Shown here: positions 12,673-22,005 of the stretch, in pieces
Layout of the letters: each line of letters opens with the position of its first letter
How positions within the stretch are numbered: position 1 is the stretch's first letter
From: Frankiaceae bacterium
GTDB lineage: Bacteria > Actinomycetota > Actinomycetes > Mycobacteriales > SCTD01
Assembly: GCA_016650445.1 (NCBI GenBank)
Contig: JAENVS010000011.1
Span: 200,307-264,306 of the forward strand
Direction of reading: 5' to 3'
DNA length: 64,000 nt
Translations under genes and position numbers: made by a program
The notes under the pieces: generated by a model
What the model was told of the DNA's origin: nothing
Database searches by the model: none
What the model saw: the letters and a program-made list of their open reading frames with translations, nothing else

Positions 12673-13529
12673 CCGATGTCGAGACCGTCCTGCGCAGCCG
12701 TTTGCACGAGCAGCTTGACGACATCCACCCGTCCACGCTGACATCCGCACGCGCGCTGAGCTCCGGACACCGGGCGCGCAGGCGACGCAGCATCGTGCTC
12801 GCCGGATCCGCCGCTCTCGCGCTCTTCGCAGGCGGAGCTGGCGCCATGACCGCGTTGCAGTCGCAGCCGACACACGAGTCCGTCATCCCTGCCTCCGGCC
12901 TCCCGACCCGGACGGTTGCCTACGCCGAGCAGCTCCGAGCCGGCGACTTCGCGAGCATCCGCGCGGACATGACGCCCGCGACCCGGGCAGCCCTGTCGGA
13001 AAGCGCGCTGCGGTCGGTTTGGCACCAGGCCCTTGCGACGTACGGCGACCCGACCGGGGTCGGCAGCCCGGTCGTCGACGCGGGCACGGTCACGACAGTG
13101 CGTGTCCCGCTCCAGTTCAGCCGGGGCACCGTTGACCTGCGCGTGGCGTACGACGACCGCGGCGACGTCGTCGGGGTCACCCTCCTGACGTCGGGAGTGG
13201 AACAGCTGCCGGACGCGTCACAAGCGCTCCAGGAGACGGCCAGACAGGTGGTTGCCGACCTCGCGGATGGTCGCTTCGGCAGGGTGCACGCCCGCTTCGA
13301 CGCCCGCATGTCCGCCGGTTTGCCCGCGGCCGCTCTCGGTCGCGCCTGGCAGCAGGTTGCCGTCGACCTGCACGGCGGCTTCGTGTCGACGGGCGGGCTG
13401 TCCTCGACCCGGATCGCCGGGAACACCGTCATCGACATCTACTGCACGATGCAGCGGGGTGACCTCAACGTCCGCGTCTCCTTCAACGACGTCGGTCGCA
13501 TCAGCGGTTTGTACCTGCTGGACACCTAG
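12669..13529 (+). CDS. membrane protein with two DUF3887-like domains, coupled to sigma factor
   Basis: This 286-residue protein has about 40 cytoplasmic residues, a single membrane helix (RSIVLAGSAALALFAGGAGAM, about residues 38-58) and a large extracytoplasmic part. That part contains two similar units of about 100 residues. Each starts with a helix ending in a Leu-x-x-Gly-Asp/Arg-Phe pattern and ends in an LRVAYDDRGDVVGVTLL- or VRVSFNDVGRISGLYLL-like strand pair, matching the DUF3887 pattern. It overlaps the sigma gene by four bases. An anti-sigma role is inferred from position and topology only; no zinc-binding ZAS motif is visible. Confidence 0.75.
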   Translation: MTDVETVLRSRLHEQLDDIHPSTLTSARALSSGHRARRRRSIVLAGSAALALFAGGAGAMTALQSQPTHESVIPASGLPTRTVAYAEQLRAGDFASIRADMTPATRAALSESALRSVWHQALATYGDPTGVGSPVVDAGTVTTVRVPLQFSRGTVDLRVAYDDRGDVVGVTLLTSGVEQLPDASQALQETARQVVADLADGRFGRVHARFDARMSAGLPAAALGRAWQQVAVDLHGGFVSTGGLSSTRIAGNTVIDIYCTMQRGDLNVRVSFNDVGRISGLYLLDT

Positions 13530-15290
13530 CTAGCCCGCCGCATCAGACAGCTCGAGCCAGGTGTCCTCGAGCTCGGTCTTGCGCGCTTCGATCTCGCGCA
13601 GCCTGCTGTCGAGGGTGGCGACCTTGTCGTAGTCGGCGGCGTGGGCGGCGATGTCAGCGAGCACCTGATCGTGCTCCTTGTCCAGGCGAGCCATCTCGCG
13701 CTCGACCCGCGTGAGCTCCTTCTTCGCGGCACGGGTGTCACCGCCGCCCTTCGACTTCGGCGCCGCGGCCGGCGTCTGCTTGAACCGCTTGGCGAGGTAC
13801 TCGTCGACGCCACCCGGCAACGCGGCGACCGACCCGTCGCCCATCAAGGACGCCGTGACCGTCGTGACCCGCTCGAGGAAGTAGCGGTCGTGACTGACGA
13901 CGATCAGCGTCCCCGGCCAGCCGTCCAGCAGGTCCTCGAGTGCGGTGAGCGTGTCGATGTCGAGGTCGTTGGTGGGCTCGTCGAGCAGGATCACGTTGGG
14001 CTCGCCCATGAGCAGCCGCAGGATCTGCAGCCGCCGTCGCTCGCCACCGGACAGGTCGCCGACGCGGGTCCACTGCGCGTTGCCGGTGAAGCCGAACCGG
14101 TCGGCGAGCGTGGAGGCCCCGATCGTCTTGCCGCCACCGAGGTCGACAACCTTCGCGATCTGCTCCACCGCTTCGAGCACACGAAGCGACGGGTCCAGCT
14201 CGGCGACCTCCTGCGAGAGGTACGCCGGCTTCACGGTCTGCCCGACGACGATCCGGCCGCGGTCGGGCTGCTGCTGCCCGACGAGCAGCTTCAGCAGCGT
14301 CGACTTGCCCGCGCCGTTGACGCCGACGATGCCGATCCGATCACCTGGCCCCGGGTGCCAGTCGACGTTGTCGAGCAGCACCTTCTTGCCGAACGCGAGC
14401 GTGACGCCGTGCAGCTCGTACACGGTCTTGCCGAGCCGCGCGGCCGAGAACCGCTGCAGGGCGATGTCGTCCCGCGCCGGCGGCTCGTCGGCGATGAGCG
14501 CGTTCGCGGCATCGATCCGAAACTGCGGCTTGCTCGTGCGAGCGGGCGGTCCGCGCCGGAGCCAGGCGAGCTCCTTCTTCACCAGCTGCAGGCGCTTCTG
14601 CTCGGCGGTCGACGCCATCCGGTCCCGCTCGGCCCGTGCGAGCACGTACGCCGAGTAGCCGCCCTCGTAGGCGTCGACGACGCCGTCGTGCACCTCCCAC
14701 GTCGTGTTGTTGACCTCGTCGAGGAACCACCGGTCGTGGGTCACCACGAGGTGCGCCTGCGACGACGACCGCTGCTTGAGGTGGGCGGCCAGCCAGGCGA
14801 CGCCCTCGACATCGAGGTGGTTGGTCGGCTCGTCCAGGACGAGCAGATCCCACTCCTGGGTGAGCAGCGCGGCCAGTGCGACGCGCCGCCGCTCGCCGCC
14901 CGACAGCGTCCCGACGCTGCTGTCGAGCCCGATGTCGTGCAGTCCGAGCCCGTCGAGCACCTCACGCACCCGCGCGTCACCGGCCCAGGTGTGCTCTGCC
15001 GTCTCACCCAGGATCGCCTGGTGCGCGGTGAGACGCACGTCGACGCGGACGTCCTGGGTCAGTACGCCGACGCGCAACCCCGTCGTGTGGGTGACCCGTC
15101 CCGAGTGCGGTTCCTCGGCCTTCACCAAGGTCTTGAGCAGCGTCGTCTTGCCGCCGCCGTTGCGACCGACGACGCCGACGCGGTCGCCCTCCGAGATGCC
15201 GAGCGAGACGGCGTCGAGCAGCAGGCGGGTGCCGTGCGCGACGGTGACGTTCTCAAGGTTGACGAGGTTGCGTGCGCTGGGCCCGGCCAT
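13530..15290 (-). CDS. ABC-F family ATPase (ribosome-associated)
   Basis: The 586-residue protein has two ABC ATPase domains and no membrane segment, which defines ABC-F. Walker A motifs are GRNGGGKTT (first domain) and GVNGAGKST (second). Signatures are LSGGERRR in both halves, and Walker B is LLVLDEPTNHLD and ILLDEPTNDLD. A charged linker with Arg/Lys-rich helices separates the halves, and a coiled-coil C-terminus (about residues 500-586) is rich in Glu and Arg, as in Uup/TlrC-like members. ABC-F proteins act at the ribosomal E site or give target-protection antibiotic resistance; which applies here is unknown. Its ATG overlaps the ispE stop (TGATG). It converges on the previous gene with no gap between stops. 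Confidence 0.93.
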   Translation of the reverse strand: MAGPSARNLVNLENVTVAHGTRLLLDAVSLGISEGDRVGVVGRNGGGKTTLLKTLVKAEEPHSGRVTHTTGLRVGVLTQDVRVDVRLTAHQAILGETAEHTWAGDARVREVLDGLGLHDIGLDSSVGTLSGGERRRVALAALLTQEWDLLVLDEPTNHLDVEGVAWLAAHLKQRSSSQAHLVVTHDRWFLDEVNNTTWEVHDGVVDAYEGGYSAYVLARAERDRMASTAEQKRLQLVKKELAWLRRGPPARTSKPQFRIDAANALIADEPPARDDIALQRFSAARLGKTVYELHGVTLAFGKKVLLDNVDWHPGPGDRIGIVGVNGAGKSTLLKLLVGQQQPDRGRIVVGQTVKPAYLSQEVAELDPSLRVLEAVEQIAKVVDLGGGKTIGASTLADRFGFTGNAQWTRVGDLSGGERRRLQILRLLMGEPNVILLDEPTNDLDIDTLTALEDLLDGWPGTLIVVSHDRYFLERVTTVTASLMGDGSVAALPGGVDEYLAKRFKQTPAAAPKSKGGGDTRAAKKELTRVEREMARLDKEHDQVLADIAAHAADYDKVATLDSRLREIEARKTELEDTWLELSDAAG

Positions 15291-16210
15291 CAGGCGAGCT
15301 CGACGACGCGCGCGCCGTGTGCCGGGCCGTCCGCTCGACGCACGGCCCGGCAGACCCGCTGGCCGGCGAGTGCGGCCGCGAGCCCGACAGCGTGCTCCTC
15401 GTTGCGGGCGAGGAAGGCCACCGTGGGCCCCGACCCCGACACGATCCCGCCGAGTGCGCCGAGGTCCTTGCCGGTGTCGAGCAGCGCCCGCAGCGACGGA
15501 CGCAGAGCGACAGCGGCTGCCTGCAGGTCGTTGCCCAGCACGTGCCCGAGCGCGGCGGCATCCCCACGGCGCAGCGCGGACAGCACCGCCGACGCGTCGC
15601 TGACGACACCCACCGGGCCGCTGTCGCGCTGCCGGTCAAGCTCGGCGTAGACCTCGGACGTCGCCAGCCCGCCGTCGGCGAGCGCGAGGACCCACGAGTA
15701 CGCGCCGTGCCCGAGGACCGGGGTGAGCTGCTCTCCGCGGCCGGTGCCCAGCGCGGTCCCGCCGTGCAGGGAGAACGGCACGTCGCTGCCGAGTCGCGTC
15801 GCCAGCGCCAGCAGGTCGTCGCGACCGAGCCCGGTCCCCCAGAGCGCGTCGCAGGCGACCAGGGCGGCGGCTGCGTCCGCAGATCCACCGGCACAGCCGC
15901 CGGCGACGGGGATGCTCTTGCGGATCGTCAGCGCGACAACCGGCTCGTGGCCGGTCTCCATGCCGAGCAGCGCCGCGGCCCGCATGGCGAGGTTGTCCCG
16001 ATCGGTGGGCACCTGGTCAGCACCCTCGCCCGAGACGGTGACCGTGAGCGCGTCGGCGCGCACGGCGTCGACCTCGTCGTACAGGCCGACGGCATGAAAG
16101 ACCGTCGTCAGGTCGTGGAAGCCGTCCGGCCGCCGGCGCCCGACAGAAAGGTGCAGGTTGAGCTTCGCGGGTGCCCGGACCGTCACGCGTTCGATGTGCT
16201 GGCGCCGCAC
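15290..16210 (-). CDS. ispE: 4-diphosphocytidyl-2-C-methyl-D-erythritol kinase
   Basis: The 306-residue GHMP kinase phosphorylates the 2-OH of CDP-ME in the MEP isoprenoid pathway. The N-terminal VRAPAKLNLHLSVG motif, the ATP-binding loop PVAGGCAGGSADAAAAL and a C-terminal GGIVSGSGPTVAF motif are present. The start is GTG at 16210, with a later GTG (VTVRAPAK) as an alternative. It lies in the conserved order rpfB-rsmA-ispE-ABC-F, and its stop overlaps the ABC-F start by one base. Confidence 0.96.
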   Translation of the reverse strand: MRRQHIERVTVRAPAKLNLHLSVGRRRPDGFHDLTTVFHAVGLYDEVDAVRADALTVTVSGEGADQVPTDRDNLAMRAAALLGMETGHEPVVALTIRKSIPVAGGCAGGSADAAAALVACDALWGTGLGRDDLLALATRLGSDVPFSLHGGTALGTGRGEQLTPVLGHGAYSWVLALADGGLATSEVYAELDRQRDSGPVGVVSDASAVLSALRRGDAAALGHVLGNDLQAAAVALRPSLRALLDTGKDLGALGGIVSGSGPTVAFLARNEEHAVGLAAALAGQRVCRAVRRADGPAHGARVVELA

Positions 16211-16249
16211 GGGTGTGGAGCTCCTCGGTCAGATGGCTGGCACTGGATG

Positions 16250-17083
16250 TTACGTGGCCGCGAGTCGAGCGAACTCCTCGACGCCAAGGACCTCGCCTCG
16301 CACCGACGGGTCGATGCCCGCGGCACGCAGCCGGCGCTCGGCTTCGTCGGCTGATCCGGCCCATCCGGCCAGCGCCGCCCGCAGTGTCTTGCGCCGCTGC
16401 GCGAACGCTGCATCCACCAGCGCGAACACGGCCGCCCGGTCGCCCGCCGGCGCCGGCCGCCGCGTGAACGCGACAAGCCCCGAGTCGACGTGCGGCGCCG
16501 GCCAGAAGACGTTGCGCCCGACAGCGCCGGCGCGACGTACGTCGGCGTACCAGGCTGCCTTGACCGACGGCACGCCGTAGGTCTTCGACCCCGGCGGTGC
16601 GACGAGCCGGTCGGCGACCTCGGCCTGCACCATCACCAGCCCGGTCCGCAGCGACGGCAGCCGCTCCAGCAGCCGCAGCAGCACCGGCACGGCGACGTTG
16701 TACGGCAGGTTCGCGACGAAGGCTGTCGGCGCCGGCCCCGGCAGCTCGATCAGCCGCAGCGCGTCCTCGTTCACGACCTCGAGCCGATCTGCGTAAGCCG
16801 GCAGCCGGTGGGCGACCGTCAGCGGCAGCTCGGTCGCAAGGACGCGGTCGATCTCGACGGCGACGACGTGCGACACCACCGGCAGCAGCCCGAGCGTCAG
16901 CGACCCCAGGCCCGGCCCGACCTCGACCACGACGTCATCGGCGCCGACGCCGGCGGTGCGGACCAGGCGCCGGACCGTGTTGGGGTCGATGACGAAGTTC
17001 TGGCCGAGTGACTTCGTCGGCCGCAGGCCGAGCCGGCTGGCGAGCTCCCGGACGTCGGGAGCGGTCAAGAGGGCGTCCGGCAC
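16250..17083 (-). CDS. rsmA: 16S rRNA (adenine-1518/1519-N6)-dimethyltransferase
   Basis: The 277-residue SAM-dependent methyltransferase dimethylates two adjacent adenines in the 3'-terminal hairpin of 16S rRNA during 30S maturation (KsgA). It has the family opening [10 protein letters not shown], the SAM motif [12 protein letters not shown] and the catalytic NLPY ([12 protein letters not shown]). Its GTG start directly follows the rpfB TAG stop with no gap, so translation of the two is linked. Length is typical. Confidence 0.96.
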   Translation of the reverse strand: MPDALLTAPDVRELASRLGLRPTKSLGQNFVIDPNTVRRLVRTAGVGADDVVVEVGPGLGSLTLGLLPVVSHVVAVEIDRVLATELPLTVAHRLPAYADRLEVVNEDALRLIELPGPAPTAFVANLPYNVAVPVLLRLLERLPSLRTGLVMVQAEVADRLVAPPGSKTYGVPSVKAAWYADVRRAGAVGRNVFWPAPHVDSGLVAFTRRPAPAGDRAAVFALVDAAFAQRRKTLRAALAGWAGSADEAERRLRAAGIDPSVRGEVLGVEEFARLAAT

Positions 17084-18208
17084 CTACAAGTACTTACCGC
17101 ACACCGGCCACGGGGAACGGCCGGAGCGGGAGTACAGGATCTTGGCGCGGTAGGTCTGCTCACTCGGCGACGCGTCGATCGGGTCACCCGTGCCGCCTAC
17201 ACCGCGCCACGTGCTCATCGAGAACTGGTAGAGCCCGCGGTAGGCGCCGCTGCTCGAGACGGCACGCGGGTTGCCACCCGACTCGCACCGTGCCAGCGCG
17301 GCCCAGTTGAGGCCGTCGGCGCTGCCGGTCGAGCGCCGCACCGCGGGGCGCGGCTTCGTGCCGACGACGAGCACGCGCGTCACGGGGTCGGCCGTCTTGA
17401 CCTCGCTGCCGAGGTGCTTCGCGGCGAGCTTGCCGTTGACGAAGCGGAGGGTGTAGGTACGGAGCAGTACGCCGGGGCGGCCGGCGACCAGCACCTTGGT
17501 GTCGCCCTTGAACATCGTCGCGTCGGTGCGACGGTCGGTGCGATACGGGATCGGGAAGCTCTCCGTCACTGTGCGCCCGACGACGCGGGTCACGCGGATG
17601 ACCATCCGGTCGGTGAGGACTGCGCTGCGCGGAGCGGAGAGCTGGTCGGTCGGGTTGAGCCGGACGGCGGCCTGGATCAGCGCGTCGCGGACCGTGCGGC
17701 CGGTCGTCGTCAGCGTGGTGACGTGGCCGTCGACGAGGATCGCGACCGCCTTGGGCGTCAGCACCTCCAGCGAGAAGCCGCCGAGCGGGATGCCGCGCGA
17801 GCGCGACGCCGACAGGACGGCGCCGTCTGCACGCAGGCCGATCTGGTCGAGCGCCTCCTCGACGGACGCCGCGGTCACCCACACGACCCGCCGGTGCCCG
17901 TCGACGACCAGCGCCAGCTGGCGGCCGCGGCGCAGCGCGATGCGGTCGCCGTCCTCGATGTTGGTGGAGGCCGACGGAGCGAGCAGGTCATGGGCACCCG
18001 CCGCCAGGCCGGCCGCGGTGAGGGCGTCACGAACCGTGCCGCCGTGCGTCGTCACCAGCCGGGTCTGACCGTCGACCGAGAGGGCGACCGTCTTCTCGGT
18101 GAGGGCGAAGCCCGCGGTGCCGCCGACCAGAGCCAGCAGGACAGCGCTCTGCAGCACACGTGCCAGCGGGCGGGGCAGCAGGGCCTTCATCGAGAAGGTG
18201 ACGCTCAC
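17084..18208 (-). CDS. rpfB: resuscitation-promoting factor RpfB-like muralytic transglycosylase
   Basis: The 374-residue secreted protein has an N-terminal membrane or signal helix (about residues 15-36). Three DUF348 repeats follow, with VDGQTRLVTT, VDGHRRVVWV and VDGHVTTLTT cores. A G5 domain lies at about residues 195-280. The C-terminal Rpf/transglycosylase-like domain begins LNWAALARCESGGNP (catalytic Glu) and ends VCGKYL. Rpf enzymes cleave peptidoglycan and stimulate regrowth of dormant cells. The order tatD-rpfB-rsmA-ispE matches M. tuberculosis. A 186-nt non-coding leader precedes the gene. Confidence 0.95.
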   Translation of the reverse strand: MSVTFSMKALLPRPLARVLQSAVLLALVGGTAGFALTEKTVALSVDGQTRLVTTHGGTVRDALTAAGLAAGAHDLLAPSASTNIEDGDRIALRRGRQLALVVDGHRRVVWVTAASVEEALDQIGLRADGAVLSASRSRGIPLGGFSLEVLTPKAVAILVDGHVTTLTTTGRTVRDALIQAAVRLNPTDQLSAPRSAVLTDRMVIRVTRVVGRTVTESFPIPYRTDRRTDATMFKGDTKVLVAGRPGVLLRTYTLRFVNGKLAAKHLGSEVKTADPVTRVLVVGTKPRPAVRRSTGSADGLNWAALARCESGGNPRAVSSSGAYRGLYQFSMSTWRGVGGTGDPIDASPSEQTYRAKILYSRSGRSPWPVCGKYL

Positions 18209-18394
18209 GGTTCTCCGGTGCGCGGGGGGGGCGATGTCACGGCACGGTAACGGGCTGGTTGCCCCACCGCCAAGGGAGGTCTGGCCCGAACGGGCTACCG
18301 ATCGTGGTCCGCACTACCTAAAGCCGCAGGTCAGCGGCCACGTGCCGACGGCCCTGTGACCCGTGCCACTCTGTGACTGCTGTGACGGATGTGG

Positions 18395-19216
18395 TTACAG
18401 GGCGAACGCCCGGCGCCCGTTGTCGGCGACGGCGGCGCAGAGCTCGTCGAGGTCGGCAGCCCGCACCTCGGCCAGCGCGCGCATGGTCAACGGGATCAGG
18501 TACGACGCGTTCGGCCGGCCGCGGTACGGCATCGGTGTGAGGAACGGCGCATCCGTCTCGACCAGGAGCAGCTCGGCCGGCGCGACCGACGCCGCCTCGC
18601 GAAGGTCGCCTGCGTTCTTGAACGTGACGTTGCCGGCGAAGCTCATCCAGTAGCCGCGGTCGGCGCAGACCCGCGCCATCGCCACATCACCGGAGAAGCA
18701 GTGGAAGACGACGCGCCCCGGCGCGCCCTCCTCATCGAGGACGCGCAGCACGTCGTCGTGGGCGTCGCGATCGTGGATGACCAGAGCCGTGTCCGTCGCC
18801 TTCGCGATCGCGATGTGCGCCCGGAAGGACTCCTCCTGCGGACGGCGCCCGTCCTCCGCCGTGCGGAAGTGGTCGAGCCCGGTCTCACCGACCGCCTTCA
18901 CCTGCGGCAGTGCGGCGAGCCGTTCGATCTCGGCGAGCGCGTCCGGTGTCGCGGCGCCACGGCCTGCTTCGTTCGGGTGCAGCGCAACCGCAGCCCAGAG
19001 CGACGAATGCTCAGCGGCGATCCGCGCGGACAGCTGTGACGACGCGACGTCGATGCCGATCTGCACGACGGTGTCGACGCCGACCGCCCGTGCGGCGTCG
19101 AGCTGCGCCCTGACATCACCGCCGACGATGTCGAGGTGGCAGTGGCTGTCGAGCACCGGCACCGCAAGCGCCTCCGGAGCCGGCGGCGCCTCGCCCTCCC
19201 GCTCGCCTCTAGCCAC
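18395..19216 (-). CDS. tatD: TatD-family metal-dependent deoxyribonuclease
   Basis: The roughly 273-residue TIM-barrel hydrolase has the metal-binding motifs DSHCHLD (His-x-His), AVGETGLD (Glu), [10 protein letters not shown] (His) and a late [10 protein letters not shown] (Asp). TatD enzymes are Mg-dependent 3'-5' DNases linked to DNA repair. The start is uncertain. I chose GTG 19216, which overlaps the end of metG by 8 nt; a far longer open frame reaches into metG but carries no TatD sequence. No good Shine-Dalgarno is visible, so coupling to metG is likely. Confidence 0.9.
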   Translation of the reverse strand: MARGEREGEAPPAPEALAVPVLDSHCHLDIVGGDVRAQLDAARAVGVDTVVQIGIDVASSQLSARIAAEHSSLWAAVALHPNEAGRGAATPDALAEIERLAALPQVKAVGETGLDHFRTAEDGRRPQEESFRAHIAIAKATDTALVIHDRDAHDDVLRVLDEEGAPGRVVFHCFSGDVAMARVCADRGYWMSFAGNVTFKNAGDLREAASVAPAELLLVETDAPFLTPMPYRGRPNASYLIPLTMRALAEVRAADLDELCAAVADNGRRAFAL

Positions 19217-21008
19217 TGGTCTCGAGACGGGCGAGCTCCTCGTCCACGACCGACGGGTCGAGCTTGGCGAACAGCGGGACAGCCGGACCGATCTCGATGC
19301 CGGGCGAGATCGGTCGCGGCTCCCACACCGCCTCCGTGTCGTAGTCGCCCATGAGGACGGGGTACGACGGACCACCGTCGAGGTCGTCGACCTCACGCAG
19401 CTCGGGTTGCCCGGCCCACGCCGCCCTGCCGCCGAGCATGGCGTACACCTTGTCCGACGAGTCGGGCAGGAACGGCGTCAGCAGCGTCTTGCAGTCGTCG
19501 ACCAGCTGGAGCGCGACATGCAGCACCTGGTCGCGTCGGGCCGGATCGTCCTTGAGCTTCCACGGCGCCTGGTCCGAGAGGTACTTGTTCGCCTCGGCGA
19601 CCACCTTCATGACCTCGGCAAGCGCCGCCCGCTGCTGCGACCGCTCCATCAGCGCACCGATCGGCGCGAACGCGTCACGGCTCGCCTGCAGCACGCGGTT
19701 GTCGTCTCCGGTGAGCTCGCCCGCCTCGGGGATGCGGCCGACGTTCTTGTGCACCATCGACACCGTGCGGTTGACGAGGTTGCCCCAGCCGGCGACGAGC
19801 TCGGTGTTGTTGCGGGTGACGAACTGCTCCCACGTGAAGTCGGTGTCACTCGACTCGGGTCCGGCTGCGGCCAGGCAGTAGCGCAGCGCGTCGGCGCCGT
19901 ACCGCTCGAGCACGTCGCGCACGTAGATGACAACGGAGCGACTGGAGGAGAACTTCCTGCCCTCCATGGTGAGGAACTCGCTCGACACCACCTCGCTCGG
20001 GAGTGCCAGCTTGCCCATCGAGCCGGCAGTCCCGGCGGGCTGGCCCTCGCCGTTGTAGCCGAGCAGGATCGCCGGCCAGATGACCGAGTGGAAGACGACG
20101 TTGTCCTTGCCCATGAAGTAGTAGCCACGGGCTGGCTCATCACCGGGCGAGCTCTGCCACCACGCCCGCCACGCGTCGGGGTCACCCGTGCGTCGGGCCC
20201 ACTCGACGGACGCGGACAGGTAGCCGATGACCGCGTCGAACCACACGTAGATCCGCTTGTCGTCGCGGTCCGACCAGCCGGGCAGCGGGATCGGCACGCC
20301 CCAGTCGAGGTCGCGGGTGATGGCGCGCGGCTTGAGGTCCTCGAGCAGGTTGTAGGAGAACTTCAGGACGTTGGGGCGCCACTCCGTCCGTGACTGCAGC
20401 CAGGAGCCGAGCGCCTCCGCGAAGGCGGGCAGCTCGAGGAAGAACTGCACCGACTCCTCGAACTTCGGCGCCTTGCCGTCGATCTTCGAGCGCGGGTTGA
20501 TCAGGTCCTGCGGGTCGAGCTGGTTGCCGCAGTTGTCGCACTGGTCGCCGCGCGCGCCGTCGTATCCGCAGATCGGGCAGGTGCCTTCTACGTACCGGTC
20601 CGGCAACCCGCGGCCCGTCGTCGGATCGATGGCGGACAGCTGCGACCGCTCGACGACGTAGTGGTTGTCGAAGAGGCCCTTGAACAGCTCCTGCGTCACT
20701 GCGTAGTGGTTGCGGGTCGTCGTACGCGTGAACAGGTCGTAGGACAACCCGAGCCCCTGCAGGTCCTCGGCGATGACGCGGTTGTAGCGGTCGGCGAGCT
20801 CGCGCGCCGTCACACCTTCCTTGTCGGCCTGCACCTGGATGGGCGTGCCGTGCTCATCGGTGCCGCTGACCATGAGGACCTTGTTGCCCGCCATGCGCTG
20901 GTAGCGGCTGAACACGTCGGACGGCACGCCGAAGCCGGCGACGTGGCCGATGTGGCGCGGGCCGTTGGCGTAGGGCCAGGCGACCGCGGTCAGGACGTGA
21001 CGGGACAT
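19209..21008 (-). CDS. metG: methionyl-tRNA synthetase
   Basis: The 599-residue class I aminoacyl-tRNA synthetase has the HIGH motif at residues 19-22 ([13 protein letters not shown]). A four-Cys zinc knuckle lies near residues 144-161 ([18 protein letters not shown]). The KMSKS-equivalent loop KFSSSR is near residue 352. An anticodon-binding helical domain follows. No C-terminal tRNA-binding EMAP domain is present, as is usual in actinobacteria. The ATG lies 6 nt after a TAGGCT hexamer, so the mRNA is probably leaderless. Confidence 0.97.
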   Translation of the reverse strand: MSRHVLTAVAWPYANGPRHIGHVAGFGVPSDVFSRYQRMAGNKVLMVSGTDEHGTPIQVQADKEGVTARELADRYNRVIAEDLQGLGLSYDLFTRTTTRNHYAVTQELFKGLFDNHYVVERSQLSAIDPTTGRGLPDRYVEGTCPICGYDGARGDQCDNCGNQLDPQDLINPRSKIDGKAPKFEESVQFFLELPAFAEALGSWLQSRTEWRPNVLKFSYNLLEDLKPRAITRDLDWGVPIPLPGWSDRDDKRIYVWFDAVIGYLSASVEWARRTGDPDAWRAWWQSSPGDEPARGYYFMGKDNVVFHSVIWPAILLGYNGEGQPAGTAGSMGKLALPSEVVSSEFLTMEGRKFSSSRSVVIYVRDVLERYGADALRYCLAAAGPESSDTDFTWEQFVTRNNTELVAGWGNLVNRTVSMVHKNVGRIPEAGELTGDDNRVLQASRDAFAPIGALMERSQQRAALAEVMKVVAEANKYLSDQAPWKLKDDPARRDQVLHVALQLVDDCKTLLTPFLPDSSDKVYAMLGGRAAWAGQPELREVDDLDGGPSYPVLMGDYDTEAVWEPRPISPGIEIGPAVPLFAKLDPSVVDEELARLETSG

Positions 21009-21014
21009 GCTCTG

Positions 21015-21020
21015 AGCCTA
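21015..21020 (-). promoter_or_regulatory. leaderless-type -10 element of metG
   Basis: On the minus strand TAGGCT is followed by 6 nt (CAGAGC) and then the metG ATG, the spacing expected when transcription begins at the start codon. No Shine-Dalgarno sequence is seen. Confidence 0.65.
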
Positions 21021-21875
21021 GTGACGCGGCGCATCCCGTTTAGCTGTTGCCTTCGCCTGGACGACGGCGTCGTACACCTCTCTCTTCGGTACGCCGGTCT
21101 CCTGGGCGACCGCCGCGACCGCGTCCTTGCGGCTCAGACCGGCCTCCTCGCGCACGTGCACCTGCCGGACCAGCTCGTCCGCGGTCAGCTCGACGGCCGC
21201 CTCCGGGGCACCGGCGACGACGATGGTGATCTCGCCGCGCACGCCGTCGGCCGCCCACGCCGCGAGGTCGGCGAGGCTGCCGCGGCGGATCTCCTCGTGC
21301 GTCTTCGTCAGCTCCCGGCAGACGACGGCGGCCCGATCGGCACCCAGGACGGCGGACATGTCGGCGAGTGCCTCGGCCAACCGGTGCGGCGCCTCGAAGA
21401 ACACGGCAGTACGCCGCTCGGCGGCCAGTGCGCCCAGGCGCGCCCTCCGCTCGCCACCCTTGCGCGGCAGGAAGCCTTCGAAGCAGAACCGATCGCTGGG
21501 CAGTCCGCTCACCGCGAGCGCGGTGGTGACCGCCGACGGCCCTGGCACGCAGGTGACGGGGAGGTCCTCGGCAGCCGCAGCGGCCACGAGCCGGTAGCCA
21601 GGGTCGGAGACGGTCGGCATCCCGGCGTCGGTGACGAGCAGCACCCGCTGGCCGGCGCGGAGGGCATCGAGCAGCTCGGGCGTGCGACGCAGCTCGTTGC
21701 CCTCGAAGTACGACAGCACCCGGCCGGTCAAGGTGATGTCGAGGTCCTTGCACAGCCGGTGCAGCCGCCTGGTGTCCTCAGCGGCGACGACCTCGGCAGT
21801 CGCGAGCTCCTCGCGCAGCCGCGCGCTCGCGTCGGCGGCGCGGCCGATGGGCGCACCGGCCAGGACGAGAGGCAT
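21018..21875 (-). CDS. rsmI: 16S rRNA (cytidine-1402-2'-O)-methyltransferase
   Basis: The protein is about 285 residues from ATG 21875, where [17 protein letters not shown] matches the usual family N-terminus; earlier starts would read through a 60-nt inverted repeat and are rejected. The tetrapyrrole-methylase fold is shown by [27 protein letters not shown] and [18 protein letters not shown]. RsmI 2'-O-methylates C1402 in the ribosomal P site. It is divergent from pmt, as in many actinobacteria, and its stop lies 9 nt upstream of the metG start on the same strand. Confidence 0.95.
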   Translation of the reverse strand: MPLVLAGAPIGRAADASARLREELATAEVVAAEDTRRLHRLCKDLDITLTGRVLSYFEGNELRRTPELLDALRAGQRVLLVTDAGMPTVSDPGYRLVAAAAAEDLPVTCVPGPSAVTTALAVSGLPSDRFCFEGFLPRKGGERRARLGALAAERRTAVFFEAPHRLAEALADMSAVLGADRAAVVCRELTKTHEEIRRGSLADLAAWAADGVRGEITIVVAGAPEAAVELTADELVRQVHVREEAGLSRKDAVAAVAQETGVPKREVYDAVVQAKATAKRDAPRH

Positions 21876-21906
21876 GTCCCCGATCCTCGCAGCCACCGTC
21901 CCCGCA

Positions 21907-21966
21907 TTGAGGGTCGGGATCGGACCCGCTTGCAACGTTGCAAGCGGGTCTTGACCCGACCCTCAA
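21907..21966. repeat. 60-nt nested perfect inverted repeat between rsmI and pmt
   Basis: The inner part (21923-21950) is a perfect 28-bp palindrome with half-site GACCCGCTTGCAAC. Outside it, TTGAGGGTCGGG (21907-21918) pairs with CCCGACCCTCAA (21955-21966), leaving a symmetrical 4x4 mismatch. The genes on each side diverge, so a simple terminator is not expected. It could be a two-tier operator, a cruciform-forming site or a dispersed palindromic repeat. Confidence 0.85.
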
Positions 21967-21992
21967 CGCGAGGCGCTGCCGGCCCGACCTCA

Positions 21993-21998
21993 TAGGGT
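21993..21998 (+). promoter_or_regulatory. leaderless-type -10 element of pmt
   Basis: TAGGGT is followed by 7 nt (GCACGAC) and the ATG at 22006. This spacing supports the ATG rather than the GTG at 21997 as the start codon. Confidence 0.6.
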
Positions 21999-22005
21999 GC
22001 ACGAC

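Noticed and set aside
18209-18394. c-di-AMP (ydaO-yuaA) riboswitch before rpfB
   Set aside because: I looked for the conserved core pieces on the minus strand and did not find them in order, so I do not annotate it.
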